Source: JACMMS01 sp043758775
GTDB lineage: Bacteria > Pseudomonadota > Gammaproteobacteria > Burkholderiales > Methylophilaceae
Assembly (NCBI GenBank): GCA_043758775.1
Contig: JAYVMU010000094.1
Span: forward strand, 1-11,762
Direction: 5' to 3'
DNA: 11,762 bases
The notes beneath the pieces were generated by a model. It searched no databases, was not told the DNA's origin, and saw only the letters and a program-made list of their open reading frames with translations. The translations under genes were made by a program, and so were the position numbers. Positions 1 through 6,225 of this stretch are shown piece after piece. Numbering within the stretch: the stretch's first letter is position 1; each line of letters starts with the position of its first letter.

Positions 1-525
1 TGGATTAAATTTCTTAAAATTTCTGAATTGCTTAACTAATTTTTTAGTGTCGTATAAACCTTCGCCACGCTCCAGCTCAGGAATATAGAAATAGACCAAA
101 TAAATACTCACTACTACGCCAAAGGTAAACGTCCCCAAAATTGGGATTAGACTAGATTTCAATGCTGTCCAAACAGCATTGAATGAGAATTGAGCTACAT
201 CCACCAAGGCATAAGTTGAATATTGTTCAGAAAATAAAAAACCAATAAAACCAAGTACAAAAATGACAACAATATAAATCACTAAAACCACTAATAGAAG
301 TAGGGCAATAACTGTCATCGCATAAGCTAATTTTCTAATGACCACAGAAAAACGTTGATATTCTGGCTTAGTAAATCTTTCCAGCCTTATGCCTGCACCG
401 TAGCCAATAACAGATAAAAATACGATTAGGCACAGGTAGAGCAATCCTTCTGAGCTCATTAAGTTGATCAAAAAATTTACCTTTATTACTGACCATGCTG
501 CCAACTTAGATTCAAATGAAAACAT
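1..525 (-). CDS. Partial multi-spanning membrane protein, possible N-terminus of a conjugative coupling protein
   Basis: An open frame of 175 codons runs off the left edge, so only the N-terminus is present. The ATG at 525 is preceded by GAGGTG seven bases upstream and an in-frame TAG just before that, so the start is well fixed. Hydrophobic segments lie near residues 27-45, 68-98 (long enough for two passes) and 124-148. They are followed by a charged cytoplasmic stretch (ELERGEGLYDTKKLVKQF, residues 150-167). A membrane N-terminus leading into such a stretch fits TraD/VirD4-type coupling ATPases that link a relaxosome to a type IV secretion channel. That is an inference from topology and the mobile-element context; no ATPase motif falls inside the window. 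It could equally be another element-encoded membrane protein. It is divergent from the two-gene operon at 617. Confidence 0.75.
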   Translation of the reverse strand, partial: MFSFESKLAAWSVIKVNFLINLMSSEGLLYLCLIVFLSVIGYGAGIRLERFTKPEYQRFSVVIRKLAYAMTVIALLLLVVLVIYIVVIFVLGFIGFLFSEQYSTYALVDVAQFSFNAVWTALKSSLIPILGTFTFGVVVSIYLVYFYIPELERGEGLYDTKKLVKQFRNFKKFNP

Positions 526-555
526 ATTATTGCACCTCTAAAAAGTAAGAAGCAT

Positions 556-590
556 CCAGCATAAAATGCTGGTATATTTTCATCACGTGA
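556..590. promoter_or_regulatory. Two palindromes in the divergent intergenic region (operator candidates)
   Basis: The 91-bp gap between the divergent genes holds a hairpin palindrome CCAGCAT-AAA-ATGCTGG (556-572) and an 8-bp perfect palindrome TCACGTGA (583-590). Both lie within 60 bp of both start codons. They could be binding sites for a regulator such as the helix-turn-helix protein at 1303-1791. This is an inference from symmetry and position. A TTGACA string at 609-614 sits directly before the ATG at 617 and is too close to act as a -35 box for that gene. Confidence 0.4.
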
Positions 591-616
591 GTATTTTCGA
601 AAATTGAGTTGACAAT

Positions 617-1291
617 ATGTACGCCCCAAAAAGTAGAGACTGGTCAAAGTTGATTAGCTCCTGCATTGGCTTCAAAAGGCTTTCCCCAGAAGCCAATCAA
701 CTCATAAAAGATGCTATTGATAGCTTATGCAAAAGGCTTGCTGAAGAAGATGTCGTTCTCGCAAACCGCAACTCCAGTGGCTATGTTTGGAAATCAAAAT
801 CACTTTTTAAATGTTTTTGTGACGAATTTAATCCAGCACTCATTTCCTTGTTCCCTACAAATTCACTCGTTCTCAAGCTTCTTGAAAAAAATGAAATCAA
901 CTTGCCTCTATCGGAAAGCTTGCTTCAAAGGGAAACTTGTCGACTAATTTCCGACAAATTTAGAAACATTTATTTTTATATCGACAACTTGCCAGAAGCT
1001 GCCTTCGAAAAAAAACATGACAATCTCTTCGAGGTAAGTGAAAGCTGCATTCTCATTTCTGATATCCTAGATTGCATTTACACTGAAATTGGTCATGAAA
1101 AAATTCATTGGTGTAGTTTTTGTTTTCGTCGCTGCGAAATTGATAAAAACTACTGCGATCAACACCACTCAACCAATAGCAAGGTAATTGACGCCGACCC
1201 ACGAAGCGAAAACACTGCTTATCGAAAAGCAAAAAAAACTGCAGAGAAAATACCAACCATTTTTTATCTGAATGGAAGCGTGCAAGATTAA
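617..1291 (+). CDS. Unrecognised protein with a C-terminal zinc-knuckle motif
   Basis: A 224-residue soluble protein that I do not recognise. Residues 1-150 look helical with scattered charge. Residues 166-184 carry CSFCFRRCEIDKNYCDQHH, a CxxC-x10-CxxH pattern (C166, C169, C180, H183) that probably binds zinc. A basic stretch follows (YRKAKKTAEK, residues 202-211), which would suit nucleic-acid contact. The ATG at 617 has only a weak ribosome-binding sequence (GAG about 10 bases upstream). The gene lies 11 bp before the helix-turn-helix gene at 1303 and is very probably co-transcribed with it. It diverges from the membrane protein at 525. A regulatory or DNA-handling role in the mobile element is a guess from the motif and neighbours. 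Confidence 0.8.
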   Translation: MYAPKSRDWSKLISSCIGFKRLSPEANQLIKDAIDSLCKRLAEEDVVLANRNSSGYVWKSKSLFKCFCDEFNPALISLFPTNSLVLKLLEKNEINLPLSESLLQRETCRLISDKFRNIYFYIDNLPEAAFEKKHDNLFEVSESCILISDILDCIYTEIGHEKIHWCSFCFRRCEIDKNYCDQHHSTNSKVIDADPRSENTAYRKAKKTAEKIPTIFYLNGSVQD

Positions 1292-1302
1292 TAAGGAATC
1301 TG

Positions 1303-1791
1303 ATGGGTGATAATGTTCGAATTGGGTCATCTGGAGCAGACTTTGAAGAGAATTCCGATTTAGCAATTAGAGCTATTACCGTTGAAGATGATGTCAAAGT
1401 GCTTGTTCTAGAGACCCAAAATACCGTCTGGAATAAAAATCTTGCCAAAAAGTGGGATCAGGAGATGAGTAACTCATGTCCTATCATTAACAGTTTATTT
1501 AACGCTTCCGCACATAACTTTGACAGCTGGGATTCGTACCGACTTGCGCTTATAAACCTACTAAAAAATAACTACGAAACTACCTCACATCCGTATTGGA
1601 TTTTATTGATGCTAACGGAAGCAGAAGCATGGTTTACCTATGAAAAGTTAAATAGCGACTTAAGAAGAACAGGCACTGAAAGTAATATTCTAGATTTGGC
1701 CAAAAAAGGTTTAAAAAATACTGAAATTGCCAACAAACTTAATATCAGTAGGCAACACGTAAGTCATATAAAAAGACTACATAATCTCTAA
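1303..1791 (+). CDS. Small protein with a C-terminal helix-turn-helix, probable regulator
   Basis: A 162-residue protein whose last third reads as a resolvase/LuxR-style helix-turn-helix (ILDLAKKGLKNTEIANKL, then NISRQHVSHIKRL; about residues 129-159). The pattern is a 'glu/asp-ile-ala' first helix, a turn, and a recognition helix beginning with SRQHVS. The N-terminal 125 residues match no family I can name. The ATG at 1303 has a good ribosome-binding site (AAGGA, 5-base spacer). It follows the zinc-knuckle gene by 11 bp as the second gene of the same operon, and it immediately precedes the folded region at 1809-2348. A role as element regulator, perhaps acting on the palindromes at 556-590, is inferred. 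Confidence 0.8.
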   Translation: MGDNVRIGSSGADFEENSDLAIRAITVEDDVKVLVLETQNTVWNKNLAKKWDQEMSNSCPIINSLFNASAHNFDSWDSYRLALINLLKNNYETTSHPYWILLMLTEAEAWFTYEKLNSDLRRTGTESNILDLAKKGLKNTEIANKLNISRQHVSHIKRLHNL

Positions 1792-1902
1792 TCAGAATCA
1801 AGTTTCACGGGGGAGCCGCCAACAAACAATCGCCCCAGCGATTTTAAGCACCCCAGTGCTGATTGTTGGTGGGGGCAGCGCCCCACCCGTCTGCATAGCG
1901 AA

Positions 1903-2085
1903 GCGGCGCACGACCCCCGACTTTACGGTCATGAAAAGCGAGAAACCATATCAGGTGCGTAGCTGCTGATATGGTTGATAGCGTCTTTCATGAGTCATGT
2001 GGCAACATGACCAAGTTGATAGTGTGGACACGCCTCACCGTCCACGCTTTCAGCGCAGCCGATAAAGTCGGGGGTCGTGCGCCGC
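1903..2085. repeat. 23-bp perfect inverted repeat with internal stem-loops
   Basis: Bases 1903-1925 are exactly complementary to 2063-2085, with a C-rich run (ACCCCCGAC) in the left arm. The stem continues with CGG (1926-1928) against CCG (2059-2061) across one bulged A. The 130-bp interior itself folds into an 11-bp stem-loop (1944-1954/1966-1976) extended by an 8-bp stem (1929-1936/1986-1993), a 7-bp hairpin with GGCA loop (1994-2011) and a 6-bp hairpin (2024-2045). This makes a long multi-branched arm. Confidence 0.85.
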
Positions 2086-2137
2086 AAGGTGCAAAAGACG
2101 GGTGCTGCATTTGTGGTGGGAGCTGCCCTAGCTGCTA

Positions 2138-2188
2138 GGTGAAACATGCCATTGCGTACAGCAATGGTGGGCTTTAGCCCATTTCACC
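2138..2188. repeat. Perfect three-way junction
   Basis: GGTGAAA (2138-2144) pairs with TTTCACC (2182-2188). Between them lie two back-to-back perfect hairpins: CCATTGC-GTACA-GCAATGG (2149-2167) and TGGGC-TTTA-GCCCA (2168-2181). Three fully paired helices packed into 51 bp is far beyond chance. The junction is closed further out by GTGGTGG (2113-2119) against CCACCAC (2191-2197). Confidence 0.85.
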
Positions 2189-2197
2189 GACCACCAC

Positions 2198-2279
2198 GCA
2201 CTGTCAAGCTCTCGATGACAGTGCTGCATGACAACTTTGGATGACACCTATTATTCGATAGCGTCATCCAAAGTTGTCA
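2198..2279. repeat. 9-bp and 17-bp perfect hairpins in series
   Basis: GCACTGTCA (2198-2206) pairs with TGACAGTGC (2216-2224) around a 9-nt loop. After a short linker, 2229-2245 is exactly complementary to 2263-2279 (17 bp) around a 17-nt loop. Neither is followed by a T run on either strand, so they do not read as intrinsic terminators. Confidence 0.8.
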
Positions 2280-2321
2280 CCGAAAACGCCTCGGTAAACT
2301 GAAATTTTAATGAGGCGCTTT

Positions 2322-2348
2322 TGCTCTAAGTCTGTGCAACTTAGAGCA
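2322..2348. terminator. 10-bp hairpin just downstream of ardA
   Basis: TGCTCTAAGT (2322-2331) pairs with ACTTAGAGCA (2339-2348) around a 7-nt loop, 10 bp past the ardA stop codon. On the minus strand it is followed by AAAAGCG rather than a T run, so it may only pause transcription or protect the 3' end. On the plus strand the following GATTTAGCTTTTAT is a weak terminator tail for transcription coming from 1303-1791 or from the folded region. Confidence 0.35.
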
Positions 2349-2358
2349 GATTTAGCTT

Positions 2359-2865
2359 TTATATTGTGTTTGAGTTCGTGCAGGTGAAAGTATTGCTTAC
2401 ATATTCAAATTCGCACATGTCGCCACCCAATTGACAATCACGCGCAAACTTTTCGTAGTCAACATAATACTTAATGTTATCGGGTATAGCGTGCAAATAG
2501 CACTCATCAAATAGCTCTGTTGCAGCCTCTAATAATTCACCTTGATAGATGCTTGGCTCATCAATTTTTGTTAGTGCTCGCTCAAGATTGTAACCAGCCA
2601 CACCAACCAAATAATAAAGGCTCGCTTTTTCAAAATCTTGCAAAAACTCAATATCATCGAACCATACATTCAAATTAGCTTGGTTAATGCCACAAGCTTC
2701 AAATAACTCAGCATCATCTCCATCAATAAATTGAATTTCAAATTCTTCAACCAAGTTGCCAAAACGGTCAACATGCATGGTGGCTTTTGCTTCATATTCG
2801 CTTGCATTTTCAAAATAAAAACCAGTTGCATCGCGGTTGTAAGGTGTAGCGTGTAGTGTAGTCAT
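2359..2865 (-). CDS. ardA: ArdA family antirestriction protein
   Basis: A 168-residue, strongly acidic protein (about 33 Asp/Glu against 9 Lys/Arg), the length and charge expected of ArdA. ArdA proteins are dimeric mimics of bent B-form DNA that occupy the DNA-binding groove of type I restriction-modification enzymes and block restriction. The C-terminal part (LFDECYLHAIPDNIKYYVDY, residues 118-137, then EKFARDCQLGGD) aligns by eye with the conserved ArdA segment containing 'YIDYQAYGRDLDLSG'. The ATG at 2865 has a GAGGA ribosome-binding site with an 8-base spacer. Upstream on the same strand, ending 54 bp before this start, is a possible small membrane protein. Downstream is the folded region. 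It would help the element survive entry into a restricting recipient. Notably, it lies next to the element's own type I system (3196-8984). Family assignment is fairly sure; activity is inferred. Confidence 0.85.
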   Translation of the reverse strand: MTTLHATPYNRDATGFYFENASEYEAKATMHVDRFGNLVEEFEIQFIDGDDAELFEACGINQANLNVWFDDIEFLQDFEKASLYYLVGVAGYNLERALTKIDEPSIYQGELLEAATELFDECYLHAIPDNIKYYVDYEKFARDCQLGGDMCEFEYVSNTFTCTNSNTI

Positions 2866-2919
2866 GTTTTCAATCCTCGTATCGTTCTTAGATTGGTGAG
2901 CCGAATTTAAGTATTTGAC

Positions 2920-3042
2920 TTACCCCGTATTTGCAGGCTTATCAACTTGAACCTGCATCGCTCTTGAGTTGTTTCGCCTGCCGATAAAGCGCATGGAGAT
3001 TAAGAAAGCAAAGCCAGCAACCAGCCAAAATCGCAGTCGCAT
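2920..3042 (-). CDS. Possible small single-pass membrane protein upstream of ardA
   Basis: A 40-codon frame (ATG at 3042, TAA at 2920-2922) reading MRLRFWLVAGFAFLISMRFI and then a basic, polar tail (residues 21-40, beginning GRRNNSR). Residues 5-20 would form one transmembrane helix. Positive residues flank the helix on both sides. AAGGG lies only two bases before the ATG, which is poor spacing. It has the same orientation as ardA and stops 54 bp before it, so the two could be co-transcribed. A second frame on this strand overlaps it in part (3000-3104) and lacks a plausible start signal. Coding status is uncertain; no function is claimed. Confidence 0.35.
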   Translation of the reverse strand: MRLRFWLVAGFAFLISMRFIGRRNNSRAMQVQVDKPANTG

Positions 3043-3077
3043 TGCCCTTTTGCGAACCGATTGTAGGAGGTCACGAA

Positions 3078-3149
3078 GTGTTTATGCTTGATTGGATTTC
3101 GCACCATGCGATGGTCGGTGCTTTGGCGAAACTTAAAGAGAGATGCTAG
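3078..3149 (+). CDS. Candidate 23-residue peptide behind a near-perfect ribosome-binding site
   Basis: AGGAGGT (3065-3071) stands six bases before GTG at 3078, the strongest Shine-Dalgarno-like match in the window. It opens a 23-codon frame ending in TAG at 3147-3149, reading MFMLDWISHHAMVGALAKL and then KERC. An ATG two codons in (3084) could also be used. It precedes hsdR on the same strand by 46 bp and could be a leader peptide or a small protein. ACCAT-GCG-ATGGT (3103-3115) inside it is a small hairpin. The evidence is the site and spacing only; the peptide matches nothing I know. Confidence 0.25.
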   Translation: MFMLDWISHHAMVGALAKLKERC

Positions 3150-3166
3150 TGTTAATAAATCGCAAA

Positions 3167-3195
3167 GAAGGGGTTTTATGGTTAAATAATGAACT
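3167..3195 (+). promoter_or_regulatory. Ribosome-binding site and three-codon mini-ORF before hsdR
   Basis: GAAGGGG (3167-3173) is spaced for the ATG at 3178, not for the hsdR ATG at 3196, which lies 22 bases away. That ATG opens only ATG-GTT-AAA-TAA (3178-3189), ending six bases before hsdR. No other ribosome-binding site precedes hsdR, so hsdR may be translated by reinitiation after this mini-ORF, which would keep nuclease levels low. The sequence layout is direct; the mechanism is inferred. Confidence 0.4.
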
Positions 3196-6100
3196 ATGAG
3201 CTTTAATGAAAATTCACGCGTAAAAATACCTAGCATTCTGCATTTAGTGCGTTTAGGTTATGAATACCTATCATTAAAGAGTGCTAGGTGGGATGCAAAC
3301 ACCAACATCTTTCCAGACATATTTAATCTAGCCATTAGCAAAATTAACCCTGACTTGTCTTCTGATGACATTAACCGCTTGCTTGCCGATGTGCAGCTCA
3401 CACTAGATAATGAAGATTTAGGCAAAGCGTTTTTTGAAAAGCTCACTTCGAGCTCAGGCATTAAACTAATTGATTTTACAAACTTCAATAACAACAGCTT
3501 TCATGTAGTTACAGAGCTTACCTATCAAAACGGCGATCAAGAGTTTAGACCTGACATCACCTTATTGATTAACGGGTTACCACTGATTTTCATTGAGGTG
3601 AAGAAGCCCAATAACCAAGATGGCGTTCTTGCAGAGCGAGAGCGCATTCATAAGCGTTTTCAAAATCCAAAATTCAGACGCTTTGCTAACATCTCACAAT
3701 TGATGCTGTTTTCAAACAACATGGAATATGAAGATGGCGCATTGCAGCCGATTGCTGGTGCATTTTATGCTAGCTCGTCTTACCATGAGGTAAAATTTAA
3801 CTACTTCCGTGAGGAGGAAGTTCTCAACTTAACAGCATTGCTGCGTAAGATAAATGATGAACTTGAAGTTGCAATACTAAAAGACAACAACTTAGAGGTC
3901 ATTAAAAACAACCCTGAGTTTATAACAAACAAGTTACCAGATACGCCTACCAACAGACTATCAAGCTCACTTTTAAGTCGAGAGCGTTTAGCTTTTATGC
4001 TTAAATATTCCTTAGCTTACGTTGCAACAAGTAAGGGATTGCAAAAGCATGTTATGCGCTACCCGCAAATTTTTGCGACAAAAGCCATTGAAAATAAGCT
4101 CAATGCTGGCGTTAGAAAAGGCATTATTTGGCACACGCAAGGTAGCGGTAAAACTGCGCTCGCATTTTACAGCGTGCGTTTTTTAACCGATTACTTTCAA
4201 AACAAGCAGGTCATACCCAAGTTTTATTTTATTGTGGATAGAATAGACTTGCTAATTCAAGCGCAAGGTGAATTTGTTAGCCGTGGCTTAGTGGTGCATA
4301 CCATTAGCTCGCGTGAGGCCTTCGCGGCCGACATTAAAGCCACACAAGTGATACACAATCATAGTGGCAAGCCTGAAATAACAGTGGTAAATATTCAAAA
4401 GTTTGAAGATGACCCTAATGTAGTCGCTAGCCAAGATTACAATGTAAACATTCAACGCGTGTATTTTTTAGATGAAGTGCATCGCAGTTATAACCCTCAA
4501 GGGAGCTTTCTGGCTAACCTTGAGCAAACTGATCGCAACGCAATAAAAATTGGTTTGACAGGCACGCCACTACTCGGTGATAACTACAATTCGCGCGCTT
4601 TATTTGGCGATTACATTCACAAATATTACTACAACGCTTCAATTGCAGACGGCTACACTCTGCGCTTAATTCGCGAAGAAATTGCCACCAACTACAAAAT
4701 TGCATTGCAACAAGCTCTGCGTGATATTGAAGTACAACAAGGCGACATAGACCGCGAAGAGGTCTACGCACACCCTAAGTTTGTTGCCCCAATGTTGGAT
4801 TACATTATTAACGACTTTGAAGGAAGCCGTGGCGCGCTTAATGATGTTAGCATCGGAGGCATGGTGATTTGTGATAGCTCAAATCAAGCTAAAAATATGT
4901 TTAATCTGTTTAATGCCCACATGGCAGAACATACACCCGCCAGCAAGCCAAATCCAAAAAAAGTAAAAACTGCCGCTCTTATTTTGCATGATGTAGGTAC
5001 AAAAGAAGAGCGTAAAAAGTGGGTTGAAGACTTTAAAGAAGGCACTATTGATTTGCTATTTGTTTACAATATGTTGCTGACAGGGTTTGATGCTGACCGC
5101 TTGAAAAAACTTTATTTAGGCCGTGTAATACGAAAGCACAATTTATTACAGGCACTAACTCGCGTAAACCGCACCTATAAAGATTTTCGTTATGGTTATG
5201 TAGTAGATTTTGCTGATATTAGCCAAGAATTTGAAGCCACAAATCGTGCCTATTTTGAAGAGCTGCAATCAGAGCTTGGCAATGAAATGGAGCATTACTC
5301 CAATTTATTTAAATCGGCAGATGAAATTAAAGCAGACATTGAACATATCAAAGATGTGTTATTTCGCTTTGATATTGATAATGCTGAAAAATTCGCACAG
5401 CAGATTAACGAGATTCATGATAAAGGCATTATTCTTGCCCTTAAGAAAGCACTGGCAGATGCTAAGAGCTTATATAACCTCATACGCTTGCAGGGTGAGT
5501 ATGCTTTACTTGAGCATTTAGACTTTCAAAAACTCAACCAACTATACCGTGAAACCAGCAACCATTTAGACCATCTCAATTTAATTCAAAATATTGCTGA
5601 GGGTCAAAATACTACAAACTTGCTTAATGTCGCACTTGAAGACATTATCTTTAAGTTTATAAAGATAGGCGAAGCTGAGCTAATACTTGCCGATAAACTT
5701 AAAGACACACTTCGCCAAACACGCGAAGCATTGGCGAGTAATTTCGATCAGCAAGATCCTAAATTTATTTCTCTAAAAGAAGAGCTAGAGCGGCTGTTTA
5801 AGAAAAAGAACCTAAGTGAAGTAACGCAAGATGAAATGCAAGCCAACATAGGTACGCTTAATAAAATTCACGAACGCGTTAAAGTATTAAATCGTGAAAA
5901 TAACCAACTACGCCAAAAATATCATGGTGATGTTAAATACACTCGTATTCATAAACGTCTGTTAGAACGTGGCAACATTTCAGATTCTGAACGTAAAATC
6001 CATGCTGCTCTCACGGGGATAAAGCAAGACGCCGACTCTCAAGTGCTGCAAAACAACCAGCTAATGGATAACGAAAGTTATTTTGAACGCTCTATGATGC

Positions 6101-6225
6101 CGCACGTTATTGTGCGCTTTAGAGATGAACAAGCAATACCGCTAAATGTAGAAGTATCTCACTACATTAACCATTTAGTAGTTGGCGAATATTTAAACGA
6201 ATTTAATGGAGTACGTGCGTGGTAG
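3196..6225 (+). CDS. hsdR: Type I restriction enzyme HsdR, endonuclease and translocase subunit
   Basis: A 1009-residue motor and nuclease subunit that, with HsdM and HsdS, translocates DNA using ATP and cleaves far from the recognition site. The N-terminal PD-(D/E)xK nuclease is visible as FRPDITLLINGLPLIFIEVK, with D120, E134 and K136. The SF2 helicase part follows: Walker A HTQGSGKT (313-320), DEVH box (426-429), LTGTPL (454-459), LLTGFDADRL (627-636) and the arginine motif QALTRVNRTY (652-661). The C-terminal third is helical and charged, as expected for the assembly domain. Length is normal for the family. The start at 3196 is fixed by an in-frame TGA two codons upstream. The DEVH (commonly DEAH) and DADR (commonly DAPR) variants are conservative. 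It overlaps hsdM by 7 nt. All catalytic residues look intact, so R appears functional even though hsdS is split. Confidence 0.95.
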   Translation: MSFNENSRVKIPSILHLVRLGYEYLSLKSARWDANTNIFPDIFNLAISKINPDLSSDDINRLLADVQLTLDNEDLGKAFFEKLTSSSGIKLIDFTNFNNNSFHVVTELTYQNGDQEFRPDITLLINGLPLIFIEVKKPNNQDGVLAERERIHKRFQNPKFRRFANISQLMLFSNNMEYEDGALQPIAGAFYASSSYHEVKFNYFREEEVLNLTALLRKINDELEVAILKDNNLEVIKNNPEFITNKLPDTPTNRLSSSLLSRERLAFMLKYSLAYVATSKGLQKHVMRYPQIFATKAIENKLNAGVRKGIIWHTQGSGKTALAFYSVRFLTDYFQNKQVIPKFYFIVDRIDLLIQAQGEFVSRGLVVHTISSREAFAADIKATQVIHNHSGKPEITVVNIQKFEDDPNVVASQDYNVNIQRVYFLDEVHRSYNPQGSFLANLEQTDRNAIKIGLTGTPLLGDNYNSRALFGDYIHKYYYNASIADGYTLRLIREEIATNYKIALQQALRDIEVQQGDIDREEVYAHPKFVAPMLDYIINDFEGSRGALNDVSIGGMVICDSSNQAKNMFNLFNAHMAEHTPASKPNPKKVKTAALILHDVGTKEERKKWVEDFKEGTIDLLFVYNMLLTGFDADRLKKLYLGRVIRKHNLLQALTRVNRTYKDFRYGYVVDFADISQEFEATNRAYFEELQSELGNEMEHYSNLFKSADEIKADIEHIKDVLFRFDIDNAEKFAQQINEIHDKGIILALKKALADAKSLYNLIRLQGEYALLEHLDFQKLNQLYRETSNHLDHLNLIQNIAEGQNTTNLLNVALEDIIFKFIKIGEAELILADKLKDTLRQTREALASNFDQQDPKFISLKEELERLFKKKNLSEVTQDEMQANIGTLNKIHERVKVLNRENNQLRQKYHGDVKYTRIHKRLLERGNISDSERKIHAALTGIKQDADSQVLQNNQLMDNESYFERSMMPHVIVRFRDEQAIPLNVEVSHYINHLVVGEYLNEFNGVRAW

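Larger units (their letters stand above)
1809..2348. other. Large densely folded non-coding region (structured RNA or single-strand DNA element)
   Basis: A gene-free stretch of about 540 bp, visibly richer in G and C than its flanks. Inverted repeats, nested and in series, account for most of it. Stems seen: 1825-1831/1861-1867 enclosing 1847-1851/1856-1860; 1868-1874/1881-1887; 1885-1892/2096-2103; 1903-1925/2063-2085 (23 bp, perfect); inside it 1929-1936/1986-1993, 1944-1954/1966-1976, 1994-2000/2005-2011 and 2024-2029/2040-2045. Further right come 2113-2119/2191-2197, enclosing a three-way junction at 2138-2188; then 2198-2206/2216-2224, 2229-2245/2263-2279, 2287-2292/2312-2317 and 2322-2331/2339-2348. 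The listed stems are Watson-Crick throughout. I cannot tell the acting strand. No reverse transcriptase, HNH/IscB-like gene or recombinase adjoins it. Candidates are a large structured RNA, an origin of transfer or priming site, or a single-strand promoter. The folding is directly visible; the function is inferred. Confidence 0.7.

Noticed and set aside
1053..1448. 131-codon minus-strand frame
   Set aside because: It runs antisense to both plus-strand genes, which have better start signals and recognisable motifs, and its composition reads like a shadow.
2229..2279. 17-bp hairpin as an intrinsic terminator
   Set aside because: There is no T run after either arm on either strand, and the 17-nt loop is long for a terminator.
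1809..2348. Integron attC site, retron msr-msd or CRISPR array as explanation of the folded region
   Set aside because: There is no attC-type core site pair or cassette structure, no reverse transcriptase, and no regularly spaced identical repeats.
2058..2989. 10-mer GCCGATAAAG at 2058-2067 and 2980-2989 as a functional repeat
   Set aside because: Only two copies, in unrelated contexts; too short to exclude coincidence.
3000..3236. 78-codon minus-strand frame across the hsdR start
   Set aside because: It overlaps the well-supported hsdR N-terminus and has no ribosome-binding site. Its distal part competes with the more membrane-protein-like 40-codon frame at 2920-3042. Left out as a probable shadow, though its 3000-3104 part lies outside hsdR.
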